Below, in pieces: positions 35,677-41,843 of a DNA stretch of 64,000 bases. This stretch comes from Allodiplogaster sudhausi (lineage: Eukaryota; Nematoda; Chromadorea; Rhabditida; Diplogasteridae), in contig CALZFC010000005.1 in NCBI GenBank assembly GCA_945643635.1, positions 11,526,001 to 11,590,000 on the forward strand, in the 5' to 3' direction. Position 1 is the stretch's first letter. Each line of letters begins with the position of its first letter. The position numbers were made by a program, and so were the translations under genes. The notes under the pieces are model-generated. The model searched no databases. It was not told where the DNA came from and worked only from the letters and a program-made list of their open reading frames with translations.

Positions 35677-36791
35677 GTTATCTCTCCTTCTCTCCCTCTC
35701 TCTCTCTCTCCTTTCTCTCTCTCTCTCCTTTCTCTCTCTCTCCTTTCCCCCGCTCTCTCTCCTTTTTCTCACTCTCCTTTCTCTCTCTCTCTCTTTTCTC
35801 TCTCTCTCACTCCTCTCTCTCTCTCTCTTTCTCTACTCTCTCTCTCTCTCTCTCCTTCTCTCTCTCCTTTTCTCTCTCTTACTTTTATACTCTCACTATC
35901 TTGCTCTTTCTACTCTCACTGTCTTGCTCTACCTCTCACTCTCTCATTCTCTCCTCTCTCTCTCCTTTCTTTCACTCTCTCTTTCATCCTCTTCTCTCGC
36001 TGTCTTGCTCTATTTCTCTCACTCTCTCGTTCTCTCTCTCCTCTCTCTCTCTCTCTTTCCTTTATCTCTCTCTCTCTTTCCCTCTCTCTCTCTCTATTTC
36101 TCTCGCTTTTTCTCTCTCTATCTCTCTCTCTCTTTTTCTCTCTATTTCTCTCTCTCTCTTTTTCTCGCTACTTTTTGAGATTTCTTTTTTCCCTACGCTC
36201 GCAATAATGCTCCAAATGAACCTGGCCTTGACTGAGTTTCCACGTCTCCTATACTAGTTGTTTTCGGCAAAAAAGCGGTTTTTACAATTTAAATAAAGCT
36301 TGAAAAAAAATTAATGAAATAAATTGCAGACTCTCGCCGAACCGCCGCCCTGCGTCGCAGAGACGAATGAGAATGGAGACGAGGTGACGCTGCCGGCCGA
36401 GAGGTTTGTCATTAGCATTTTAGTCTTTATTTATTTTTCTTTTTTTTATTCTTTTCTTATTTGTTTACATTGTAAGTGCAAAGTTGTATTAATAGACTCT
36501 ACATTCTTCCTTCTTCTTTTCTATTTTGATGTAAAAAATTTGTCCCTTAAAATTAGATTTTACGGGAAAAAATGTTGATTCTAAACTTGTATTATTCGAG
36601 GATTAAGCCGTCACTTCAAGTTAAATTTGATGTCGGTAAATAAATTATCTAGTAACTTAATAAATTAATTAAACTGCTTTGAAAGGTATGACCTGAAGCG
36701 GGTTGCGGCGCACAATCTCGCGCTGCTCTATCGTTCCAGTGGAAACGATTGCCTCGCGCTCAGCATCTACGAGAAGTACCTTGTCATTTAA
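10994..36791 (+). CDS. GTF3C3: TFIIIC TPR subunit (TFC4/TFIIIC102 family)
   Basis: TFC4 is the TPR-array subunit of TFIIIC; it bridges A-box/B-box binding to TFIIIB recruitment on tRNA genes. I model 34 exons: 10994-11117, 11358-11462, 11969-12061, 12357-12437, 12808-12890, 22314-22361, 22729-22857, 23084-23164, 23525-23646, 23944-24029, 24325-24425, 24550-24660, 24739-24786, 28260-28332, 28549-28655, 28892-28957, 29128-29208, 29384-29532, 29849-29906, 30050-30100, 30324-30446, 30846-30913, 31522-31613, 31814-31925, 32885-32962, 33371-33436, 33569-33668, 34002-34108, 34378-34478, 34668-34792, 35006-35056, 35240-35311, 36330-36403, 36686-36791. The total is 3072 nt, or 1023 aa (human 886). The acidic N-terminus includes NEIGYDEFMRR, matching the conserved element before the TPRs. 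TPR blocks follow (ARGDTREAISMLLEVIRQEP; DLGDAQKSLQYGLLAAYLDG), and the C-terminus matches human closely (KNPGNHALQAISGNNSLITG; HNLALLYRSSGN). Intron 5 carries the BEL element. Intron 31 is GC-AG. Confidence 0.93.
13023..13508 (+). repeat. 5' LTR
   Basis: 486 bp, TGTCGG...CAACA. It holds a TATA-like TATTTAA at 13386-13392 and a polyadenylation signal AATAAA at 13464-13469, so U3-R-U5 order is plausible. It is identical to the 3' LTR except at 13079. Confidence 0.96.
13511..13529 (+). other. Primer binding site
   Basis: The sequence after the 5' LTR starts TGG (TGGTGCGTCGAATCGGAGC), complementary to a CCA-ending tRNA 3' terminus. I could not assign the tRNA species. Confidence 0.6.
13589..21655 (+). 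CDS. Gag-Pol-Env polyprotein of BEL/Pao element
   Basis: One uninterrupted frame of 2688 codons from the first in-frame ATG; the frame is already open inside the 5' LTR but lacks an ATG there. Domains in order: a coiled Gag region; the BEL-type DUF1759 segment from about residue 172 (PSFDGNVTEWPSF); CCHC-like zinc knuckles, 389-455; aspartic protease with DSGSQ at 507; reverse transcriptase, about 790-940, with YADN at 915-918 where many families have YVDD; RNase H with its first Asp near 1078; integrase with an HHCC zinc region and catalytic D1452, D1514, E1553; then an envelope-like part from about 1811. That part has a hydrophobic leader, a cysteine-rich ectodomain, a membrane segment near 2131-2155, a second hydrophobic leader near 2203-2221, a second cysteine-rich ectodomain and a C-terminal membrane anchor at 2668-2688. 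This matches the Gn-Gc layout of phlebovirus glycoproteins. No stop or frameshift is seen. Confidence 0.95.
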   Translation: MAATIRSSLMGVISKIKKKIAEAENTDFEVDPEDESGKNELLKTTCCLIASLELMRAELTKTLSEYDEFILRLPDEQQEQARQDKEQREQGVDGTDALMSKAFDALIRLKSNERMLQVATGKLQPPSQGQDNPAEQSHHANPAAVNQQAANQQAATRTNNESVNGFNLLSPRLPVQTLPSFDGNVTEWPSFIQLFRASIDSQPLTDIDKLRYLMSCITGRAKDVVAGYTIVEGAYSDVLKTLEEEYGDTMLNKSRLHAMLRRISKPDESIANTQVAVREMTKICRQLGELGEDIEHEQMAMAIQERLPSWLLTSCVREKRRTQTRQESWNVTRMLQFCQEEIKDRRAVSEIENQLRVKVNAVTINARGQERKSVFQKTEIKPRMKVGKQCRLCGDSHFETACDKYKTAKERREHAKMKKLCFKCLSNRHMSTECTSKFRCRQCGDSSHHSSICSNNKPPIHNRPAWQAPNVTAAVTREEKDVVLLTAPVCLINLETGEEIQATAFLDSGSQSSFISEEAANMLKLQPEEEKRIVVTTFASSQTTDIPSQLFKIGMQQEDGSILQIEVQSVKSIIGSVQSVTPEEFEKQVPKGELTTPSMLIGSDYFWEIVQEKEQTLPSGLTLLKTTLGKLATGTAVVAAITGTTPTKSTKKTAAEKRLDDLMREMHSLECLGIYDDPWEQDDETAKRKFQESMTISNEPGDEGRVVVGWPWKSEQPQLPNNRALCFGRLKSNLRHLKEQGRLEMYDQVIQEQLQAGIVEEVPRATPDEDRLIHYIPHHGVYNPAKKTTKLRIVFDASAGPRGRSLNESMFPGPSMIANLTGMLLRMRCHKIVVTADIQKAFLQLGLHEKDRDVTRFLWLKDPGKEATDDNIRELRFTRVLFGVIASPFLLAASLDNLLNEEDSPLAKELRANLYADNFMFFAETTEEAKSKCEEAKRILAKRKMVLREFTCNNKAVHEEFADEPAEKTAKFLGLVWDTEKDTLTIKSGRKRGEVTTKTIVSSEVAAGFDPCGLISPAVLPARQFLQKLNAKYNWKQTLEADDQLEWQRLSEDLLNQQVTIERQIEINETTQIHVFSDASATGIGAVVYLRTKTEHGYKVVPVFAKSRVTPRSEKADKVTIPRLELTSAQIGSKLATFVKRELHIQPQKTLLWSDSKCVLSWLKTDKGEKLPRFVANRVNSILNEPIDECRYVNTTENPADLASRGCTLEELKGARLWWNGPNFLSKEEEEWPKLAKEDDETTVTVAAVTKQDKNVLIDTTRFSSLNRLINSTAQILRFARQALKKTGKEPVTRWLKEEPTSEVIDARERTNAVRLLLAQEGRSHPPDKDLQANLDLKKDSDGIWKCHGRLSNSDLPPSAKHPYFVDSKSNLARLLIQDAHERCAHGNVANTVASLRESFWINRARRVTTSTIHECRCCRKRKAAPYRAEEMAALPKERVTRSPAFSTTGIDYFGPLCTLVNGKDEKRWAALFTCASTRAVHLELVPDLSAESAINAISRFVSRRGRPRKIISDNGSNFVLAERALVEAYAAKEQIQWQFITPRAPWQGGLYERLVQEVKKAIKATIGRKKLTEDEMQTLLTKVEAILNNRPLIQVGETGEVLRPQDLMQPLAKTEAPDFEVDDYDEDDSKKKLLQAWATTNELLDRFWMIWIRHYIPALREQHQKFMKQDRMRAKQSPNIGNVVIIADLLKKRDEWPLGRIVTLHPGNDGRIRSATVQTASGRQLTRSITHLLHLEKNENDNGEENDKEEERTKLSQLKPNPKDKGSGDDKQRYFKSNNQLRKNKPVIKARPNSTPYNLRSTVKKAVVSMLILLLLATGGLARRCPNDKAPVPSNLIFLDECLEYGYAAFSGPDGRICHISRQCPGNALRKETGDMCGPKCSCEQWASGCSFYQGTYTANSTAKNNKVRSTLDSMRPKYCSGKPSPKCSQTPIETTVLQVELYDGSYHPLEEMKLVFPEISRSHCIGEGTKTGTPEYCTEFNCDENGTAFCFLPKAPIAMLATKEGPVAVRQWGSLKRTVYGEAENTETCINCSIICTKGGVYATGNNVRLINLQAAAYQAMIEDPEKQQEIALPHNIIASPYKVTVKMYKKEVVVFEKQIDCQAGAFCERIECTVCWEAVRNPHCIPKLTIAAVIACSYLILTILCALLKVATCLCKGCQVIRKVLLAAGKVATFCRSQAKWKRTDERRVKPVTFTRKREAVPLLTILFIATTICHACDHSVVISTSEEICETIAGITSCSSQAVSNFKEATTGGTLCLQVKDQEGRAAATIEASIQKIALRCEKISHFYTKAVDIDTTSIKRCSSSGSCVEDRCRTISPNQSITELGTLNDLPGVSGCLPSSGCLWNGYLSCNSACTFYRSVARPRENGVHEVFTCNSFLAVVTLKIDISTNNNTETRTLKMTNGFSETVQGVKVVLNYVVSPPMPSLVDSFVFDGTKIGRLTQEEVREAEQFKCNPNELEQCQLDPNACQCHLIDDDQVSCRCPTGAATTKALHERPLPQRSGSIWLEAEETTIQAIAFKAVADVSITIEGFQFAQIQESDKCELLSSKLQGCHSCSTGAQMSYICTSANDHIIGHLNCKSGLAIAIQCSPDATTRIAVFQATSAQVNEDCNLSCGVSSTAIQIQGQLETLLSDNTIQGSNSRFSQLKEFKSNFIALIKENLEFTVVMMLSSFVIVSMLLKLCF
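21677..22162 (+). repeat. 3' LTR
   Basis: 486 bp, begins 21 nt after the polyprotein stop and is flanked by AGAGC. The single difference from the 5' LTR is at 21733. Confidence 0.96.
22533..22761 (+). repeat. Tandem triplication across an acceptor and exon start of GTF3C3
   Basis: Three copies of a roughly 96-100-bp unit end in an acceptor followed by TAATCAAA(G/A)AGGACATT: at 22533 (degenerate), 22633 and 22729. The third is the modelled start of exon 7 (VIKEDI). From the second acceptor the frame stays open into the third, so using it would add 32 codons. Confidence 0.8.
24118..24206 (+). repeat. (CT)n tract in GTF3C3 intron 10
   Basis: Almost pure CT dinucleotide repeat. Long Ser/Leu-rich open frames here are repeat artefacts. 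Confidence 0.9.
25750..25820 (-). other. tRNA-like / SINE-like relic with Pol III boxes
   Basis: On the minus strand an A-box-like TGGTCGAATGC (plus coordinates 25802-25812) and a perfect B-box GGTTCGATGCC (25759-25769) are spaced as in a tRNA, and a T-run follows. A 5-bp T-stem forms, but the acceptor and D stems do not pair. I call it a tRNA-derived relic rather than a functional tRNA. Confidence 0.45.
26130..28030 (+). repeat. Diverged direct repeat, two copies
   Basis: Copy 1 (about 26130-26960) and copy 2 (about 27270-28030) share collinear blocks: AAAA or AAAC before GTTTTGTATGAGA, ACATGTAG, CCTCAGG, AGGCTCAT, CTAACAAAA and TGCGCCTT/TGCGCATT. Identity is too low to be recent. The family is not recognised. 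Confidence 0.55.
29225..29372 (+). repeat. (CT)n tract in GTF3C3 intron 17
   Basis: Imperfect CT repeat ending 12 nt before the exon 18 start. Confidence 0.9.
32098..32758. mobile_element. Non-autonomous element with about 30-bp terminal inverted repeats
   Basis: Both ends read AAGGGTTGCCG(G/A)ATTCCGACACCC in inverted orientation (about 32098-32128 and 32728-32758), enclosing about 600 bp of A+T-rich non-coding DNA in GTF3C3 intron 24. No clear target duplication is visible. A copy lies at 49957-50618 in the other IR1 arm, so it predates the inversion. Confidence 0.7.
32936..33232 (+). repeat. 148-bp tandem duplication over the end of a GTF3C3 exon
   Basis: Period 148 bp (CGTGGAGAGTCTG at 32936 and 33084). 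It duplicates the last 27 nt of exon 25 with its GTAAAG donor plus intron sequence. The second copy has no acceptor and should be intronic. The mirror copy is near 49560-49770. Confidence 0.9.
33449..33547 (+). repeat. (CT)n tract in GTF3C3 intron 26
   Basis: Two CT runs just before exon 27. The mirror GA tract is at 49183-49266. Confidence 0.9.
35490..36173 (+). repeat. 680-bp polypyrimidine (CT-rich) tract
   Basis: An almost unbroken pyrimidine run of CT, CTTT and CTCC units in GTF3C3 intron 32. The inverted copy is at about 46555-47230. Long Ser/Leu-rich open frames here are artefacts of the repeat. Confidence 0.95.
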
Positions 36792-37344
36792 TGGATACGG
36801 TACAAGGTTTAAAACCATGTTTGAATTCCCGCACTTTTGCCTGACTAGTTTTTTTTGTGTAGAAACACATGCTTTTTGTGAACATTAAAAAAATTTTGTT
36901 GTATTTCTGCCCCACTAATTTAATGGAACTTCAAGCTTACTGTAATACTATGAATCTTCCTTTCATAATGCTTTATTATACACTAAATCAGGTTTTTCTA
37001 TTTGACTATAGTTTCATTTTTCGCCAATAATCTTTTTACGGGATCATTGAAACAACAGAGATGAACATGTTTCTGCCGTTTAATCGCAATTTCTTGATGA
37101 CCTAGTATATCTCTCTTAATGTTACTGATATGCTAATTATCCATTTTATTGTTTTTGAATTTATGTAGATCTTGAGTTGTCAGTCAGTTTCCTGTTGTTA
37201 ATCACTTTGCTGATAAAGTCATTGAAAATGAGTTCTATTCTTTATTGTAGTGGTATTTTATAGTCCGAAAATTGTATCTGTACATTTACAGTAGTGACAT
37301 TAATAACTTGTGTAAGATAAGTGTTTGTCAACCTTTCTTTCAGA
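36792..37344 (+). other. GTF3C3-POLR3H intercistronic region
   Basis: 553 nt of A+T-rich DNA with no exon between two same-strand genes. It ends in the strong acceptor CTTTCTTTCAG at 37333-37343, one base before the POLR3H ATG. Confidence 0.6.
37333..37343 (+). promoter_or_regulatory. Probable trans-splice acceptor of POLR3H
   Basis: A near-consensus nematode 3' splice site (CTTTCTTTCAG) lies 1 nt upstream of the start codon and has no upstream coding partner. With a same-strand gene ending 553 nt earlier, SL2-type trans-splicing in an operon is the simplest reading. Confidence 0.65.
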
Positions 37345-38112
37345 ATGTTTGTCCTGGCCGTTCTCCGAGATACGGTGGTCATCAAGCCACACGAATTTGG
37401 CTGCGAAGTAGAAGAGGTGTGCTCAGTTTCTACGCTTCAGTACTTTTACTTTTTCGTCCCTTAAGCCGGTTAAATATGATTTTAAGCTTAAGTAGCGGTA
37501 TAAAAAAGATTTATTTATGTAATGAAATACTTACGATCTGCGATCCTTATTAATCAATGTTGCAGACAATTGAGCGGAGGCTCAACTCTCGACTTTCCAA
37601 CAAGGTAAGGGGTTTGTAGCGAAGTTAGCTTAAGTTAAGGCAAATTGACTTACGGCTAACCTTAGCTACTTCACCTTACCCTAAGCTACTTTACCTTTTT
37701 CCTTAACTACTCAATCTTTGCCTTACTATTAGCTGCTTAGGTTTAGACACAATAAGGCCTTAGTTACGTTACCTTTCCTTAACTGCTCAATATTTGACTT
37801 AGTTATTCGGAATTAGATAAAGCCTTAGCTATCCTTAACTACTCAATGTTGGCCTTTGCTGCGTTGGCTTTGGCTTAACAACTGGTCTTAACCTTAGTTA
37901 CTTAGCCATAGTCGACCTTAACCTTATCTCCTTATTCCATAGGTCGTGCCGCAACTCGGCCTCTGCATCGCATTCTATGACCTGCTCGAAGTAGGGGACT
38001 CTGCTGTCATCCCCGGAGATGGATGCGCGCATACCAGTGTAAAGGTAGGGAGAGAGAGAGAGAGAGAAATAAAGAGAGAGGGAGAGAGAAGGCGAAAGGT
38101 GGAGAAATAAAG

Positions 38113-38158
<46 letters not shown>

Positions 38159-38199
38159 AAGAGAGAGGGAGAGAGAAGACGAGAGGTGTAGAAATAAAG

Positions 38200-38252
<53 letters not shown>

Positions 38253-39404
38253 GGACAGAGAGAAAGAGATAATCCTCCATTTCAGTTTCGCTACATCGTT
38301 TTCCGCCCGTTCAAAGACGAGATTCTGGAGGCCAAGGTGGTCTCATCCACGAAAGAAGGACTCACGCTCTCGCTGCAGGTTTAAGAAAGAAGGGAGAGCG
38401 AGAGGAGCATAAGGGCTGATATAAAAAAGATGTTTTTAGTTCTTTGAAGACATCTTCGTGCCAGCCAGCAAGCTACCAGAGCCGCATGTCTTTGACGAAG
38501 TAGAACAGGTTATTTTTATTTAGTTTATTTGATAATTTATCTTTATTTATTTATGCATTATTACTTTATTTATTGTTATTGATTAAATAATAACTATGTA
38601 TCTCTATTTATTTATTCCTTATTATTACATTTGTTTTTATTTTTATTACTTTATTGATCTATTTATTTTAATTTTATAGATTCTAAATTAATTTTCTTTT
38701 TCGATTAGCTCACAATCAGTGCCAATGTTTCCTCGCGGCAGGGCAGGTCGTCGTCTGGTTTGTACGGGGGTATAGCTCAGTGGTAGAGCGCTCGCTTAGC
38801 ATGCGAGAGGTCTGGGGTTCAATTCCCCATACCTCCAGAGATTTTTGCGACAATTTGTTGTACATTTTAAATGAATTTTCTTTATGCTAGATCTGGCACT
38901 GGGAGTACGCGACGGAGGAAGGCGAACCGCCAGCGAAGCTGTTCCTTGATCCGGGTAAGGTTGTACGCTTCCGAGTCGAGCAGAACATTTTCAAGTTAGC
39001 TATTTTCCTTGTTTTTTATATTTACTTAATATAAAAACTTCTTAATATTTTATATATTTCATTTTATTTTACTTTTTGGTTGAATGTTTTTTTCTTCTAT
39101 TAACTTCTAAGCAATCGCGCGAACAATCCAGTTTTATTCGCCAATTTTCTGGAAATTTAAAGCTTTAAGATTTGAAATTTGAAATTTTTATATCAAATTT
39201 GAAGTAATGCCAGGTCAATTTTAATTCTCTTTTTCACTCTATTAACTTAGGGACTTTACGTAACCATTAAAATTTATTTTAGAGACGTCAAGCCAGATTT
39301 GACACCCGAAGAGGCGAAGCAGGAGAAGTCGTACGAGATCATTGGAGCCATGAACGAGAACGGACTGGGATGCTTGGCGTGGTGGAAGCAGGTTAGAGGG
39401 AGAA

Positions 39405-39442
<38 letters not shown>

Positions 39443-39705
39443 GGGAGAAAGAGAGAGAGAGAGAGAGGGAGGGAGAGAGAGAGAGGGGGAAAGAGAGGGA
39501 GAGAGATAAGTAGAGAGAAGATAATGGCAGATGGAGATAGTCAGAGAGAGAGAGAGAGGGAGAGGAGGGAGAGAGGAAGAGAAAGATAAATGCTCTATTT
39601 AAGGCAGAAGAAGACGCAGAAGACGAAGATGAGGAGGAGGAAGATGAAGGCGAGGAAGAGCAAGAGGAAGTTGAACAGAAGGTTAAGATGGAAGTTGATG
39701 TATGA
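37345..39705 (+). CDS. POLR3H: RNA polymerase III subunit RPC8/RPC25
   Basis: RPC25 is the RPB7-like stalk subunit of Pol III, needed for initiation. Eight exons (37345-37416, 37566-37604, 37943-38044, 38286-38378, 38440-38508, 38891-38994, 39283-39391, 39604-39705) total 690 nt, or 229 aa (human 204). The N-terminal MFVLAVLRDTVVIKPHEF and VVPQLGLCIAFYD match the RPB7-N fold. FRYIVFRPFKDEIL, FFEDIFVPASKLPEP and FDEVEQIWHWEY form the OB-fold region. AMNENGLGCLAWWKQ matches the conserved GSISEPGLGLLSWW end. The last exon adds an acidic tail of about 33 residues (Glu/Asp-rich) not found in human. Intron 5 holds tRNA-Ala, intron 2 a minisatellite, introns 3 and 7 GA tracts. A truncated inverted copy lies at 44241-45384. 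Confidence 0.94.
37620..37930 (+). repeat. Degenerate minisatellite in POLR3H intron 2
   Basis: Repeated CTTAGCTAC and CCTTAACTACTCAAT units (full units start near 37701, 37777 and 37833, so periods of about 76 and 56 bp). The inverted copy is at about 44815-45115. Confidence 0.75.
38046..38270 (+). repeat. (GA)n tract in POLR3H intron 3
   Basis: GA repeat broken by two copies of GAAATAAAGAGAGAGGG-type units. The inverted copy is at about 44480-44690 and differs in length. Confidence 0.9.
38766..38837 (+). tRNA. tRNA-Ala (anticodon AGC)
   Basis: Full 72-nt cloverleaf: acceptor GGGGGTA pairing with TACCTCC (one G-T), D-arm GCTC/GAGC, anticodon stem CTCGC/GCGAG with loop TTAGCAT (AGC at 798-800 of this kb), T-arm TGGGG/CCCCA with TTCAATT, discriminator A at 38837. 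A-box and B-box (GGTTCAATTCC) are intact, and a T5 Pol III terminator lies at 38842-38846. It sits in POLR3H intron 5 in the same orientation and is missing from the inverted copy of that gene. Confidence 0.97.
39393..39588 (+). repeat. (GA)n tract in POLR3H intron 7
   Basis: GA-rich run filling nearly the whole intron before the acidic last exon. Confidence 0.9.
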
Positions 39706-40340
39706 GAATGTTTGCAGTTTGTTTGTTACTTCTGACGTAACAATTTTACTTTACTACTTGTTTATCGTTGTTGACAAAATTGTTGCGTTCATTGTTTTTA
39801 ATAATTGTTACTTTTTTTAGATTTCTCGTATTTGCCCTTTTTTGCTGACAAAATTTTGCTTGCATTTTCTGCTAGTTTTTACCATTTGAAGGAGCTTAAT
39901 AGGTAGCTTTGAATTTTAGCCCTTTAAACTTTAATTTAATATTACGCGGAAAAACATTCTATTTAGCCAGAAGCGTCTACAAGATGCAGAAGAAGTTTAA
40001 GAAATAAATTACGATTTAGAATTTCTTTGTCCTTATATTGTTTAGCATTCACTCGTTGTTATTCCATACCGGTTTGTAGGCTATCAATCATATTGTTACT
40101 GAAAATCACCTTATCATGCATGATATTCTATCAATAGGTTCTATATAATCAAAGTGTAAGCTATTCTCCCCAGATATTGTTTGTTTCCCTTTTTAACTCT
40201 TCAAGTAAAGCACTCATATGTTACATCTTCTTTTATTCTGTTACATAGAACGACTATTAATGATAATTAGCGTAATAATGATAGGACATGATGATATGAC
40301 AGGGAAAATTAAAACGAGAAAAGAAAGCGAAGTAAAGGGT

Positions 40341-40845
40341 CTACTGGCCGAGGAAGAACTTGTGGGCACGCTCGCGGACACCGTTGTGGAAGCATCTGAA
40401 ATATGAGAGAGGGAGGGAGAGAGAGTAAGAAGAGAAAGAAAGAGATAATAGAAGAGAGAAAGAGAGTAAAACAGAGAGAGTGGGTGAAATGGAGAGAGCT
40501 GAGCGAAGAGGGATAAAGAAAGAGAAGTCTGTAGATAAAAGAAGAGAGGAGAGAGAGGGCACACAATGGAGAAAAAAAAATGAAGCTTAGGAATGTTTTT
40601 CATAATAAGAAAACGCTGAAAAAAACAAGTAGATCCGTATTGCTAGAGCGAGGAAGTGCGAGATAGTGAGAAGTGTCTAGGGAGAGAGAGAGAGAGAGAG
40701 AGATAAAACTCGTAAAATCTTACTGCTTGATCTCGTCGAACTTCTCGTAGCACGACGCAAAAGTGTAGTCGATCTTGGTGAACTTGTCCGGGATCTGGTT
40801 GCAGAAGACGAGGCACTTGTCGCCAGCGGCCACCGAGTTAACGCC
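40341..40845 (-). pseudogene. Orphan 3' exons 5-6 of DB gene 1
   Basis: Inverted copy of DB gene 1 exons 5 (40724-40845) and 6 (40341-40395) with intact splice sites and stop, tail-to-tail with POLR3H. It is cut off from exons 1-4, which now face the other way in the loop. It keeps the conserved cysteine codon TGC (40750-40752) that is TTC in the copy joined to exons 1-4. If the loop inverted, these would become the working 3' exons. Confidence 0.88.
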
Positions 40846-41015
40846 CTATATTTAAAGTAAATATTTTGTAATTTGCATAAAGTATAAATTATAATTTAGC
40901 AAAAATAGACTAAGTATATTGCACTAAATATTGATTTATAAAAAAATAGTAATACTTAGGTTGACTTATGTATTTTTTAAATTATTCTTTTTCATTATTT
41001 CTCGATTTCCATTTT

Positions 41016-41061
<46 letters not shown>

Positions 41062-41068
<7 letters not shown>

Positions 41069-41453
41069 AGTTGGCACCGTCATATATGCATATCATGGAG
41101 AAATATTGGCCTTCCTAAAGTGGCAAGATTGAAGAACACTGGCATGTCATGACTTTCTCTCTCTCTCTCTTTCTCTCTCTCACTCACACTCTCTCTCTCT
41201 CTCTGTTTCTTCTCTCTCTCTCTCTCTCTCTCTCCTCGCTATGGACAGGTCTAGACCAAAAATCAGTCAGGCCCTGGACCTGGACGGCCTTGACCAGTTT
41301 GGCTGAGAACGTCCAGATGTTCAGAGATGTTGTTATGACTGGGTCAGCAAGCCGAAACGAGCACGGGGGGGGGGGGTGAAGTATAAAAGGAGAGCTGCCT
41401 CAGGCCATACTCATCCACTAACTCAACAGTCTTCCAACAATTCCAACAAGAAG
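41062..41453 (+). promoter_or_regulatory. Upstream region of DB gene 1
   Basis: It begins at the IR1 inner breakpoint with a 25-nt block (41062-41086) that also occurs 5' of DB gene 2 (58517-58541, minus) in the same orientation relative to the gene. It then contains a CT tract (41150-41245), a run of 12 G just before the TATA box, and a short 5' UTR ending AACAAGAAG before the ATG. Confidence 0.6.
41382..41388 (+). promoter_or_regulatory. TATA box of DB gene 1
   Basis: TATAAAA 66-72 nt before the ATG, with a TCATCC initiator-like site about 30 nt downstream. DB gene 2 has a TATA box in a comparable position. Confidence 0.75.
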
Positions 41454-41519
41454 ATGTTCCGTGTCATCGCCCTCGTCGGCCTTCTGGCTGCCTCTGCGCA
41501 TGCTGTTAGCTGAATCTCT

Positions 41520-41575
<56 letters not shown>

Positions 41576-41783
41576 GTCTCTCTGTCTTTTTTCCCTCCTC
41601 TCTCTCTTTCTCTCTCTCTCTCTCACTGTCTCTCTCACTCTATTTTCCCTCTCTCAATCTCTCTCTTTCTCCACATAGATCTCTCTCTCTCTTCCTCTCT
41701 CTCTCACTCTCTCTCTCTGTCTGTCTCTCTCTGTCTCTCTCTTTCTCCTCTTAGATCTCCTTCTCTCTCTCTTTCTCTCATTC

Positions 41784-41843
<60 letters not shown>

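Larger units (their letters stand above)
31491..41060 (+). repeat. IR1 left arm
   Basis: Inverted match to 42655-51224. It starts inside GTF3C3 intron 22, runs through exons 23-34, POLR3H and the minus-strand 3' end of a DB gene, and ends in a (CT)n run inside DB intron-4 sequence. Arms appear roughly 98-99% identical by eye. The exceptions are 38528-39999 (absent from the right arm) and the MITE at 42812-43285 (absent here). Confidence 0.95.

Noticed and set aside
35454..36257. Long Ser/Leu-rich open frames (up to 267 codons) over CT tracts, and Arg/Glu-rich ones over GA tracts
   Set aside because: Dinucleotide repeats lack stops in several frames; these follow repeat length, not coding. 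The same applies at 9199-9528, 29140-29388, 38023-38412, 41461-41754, 46552-47271, 54343-55107 and 60398-60994.
37620..37930. Interstitial telomere repeat
   Set aside because: CTTAGCTAC-type units do not match the nematode TTAGGC hexamer; it is a degenerate minisatellite.
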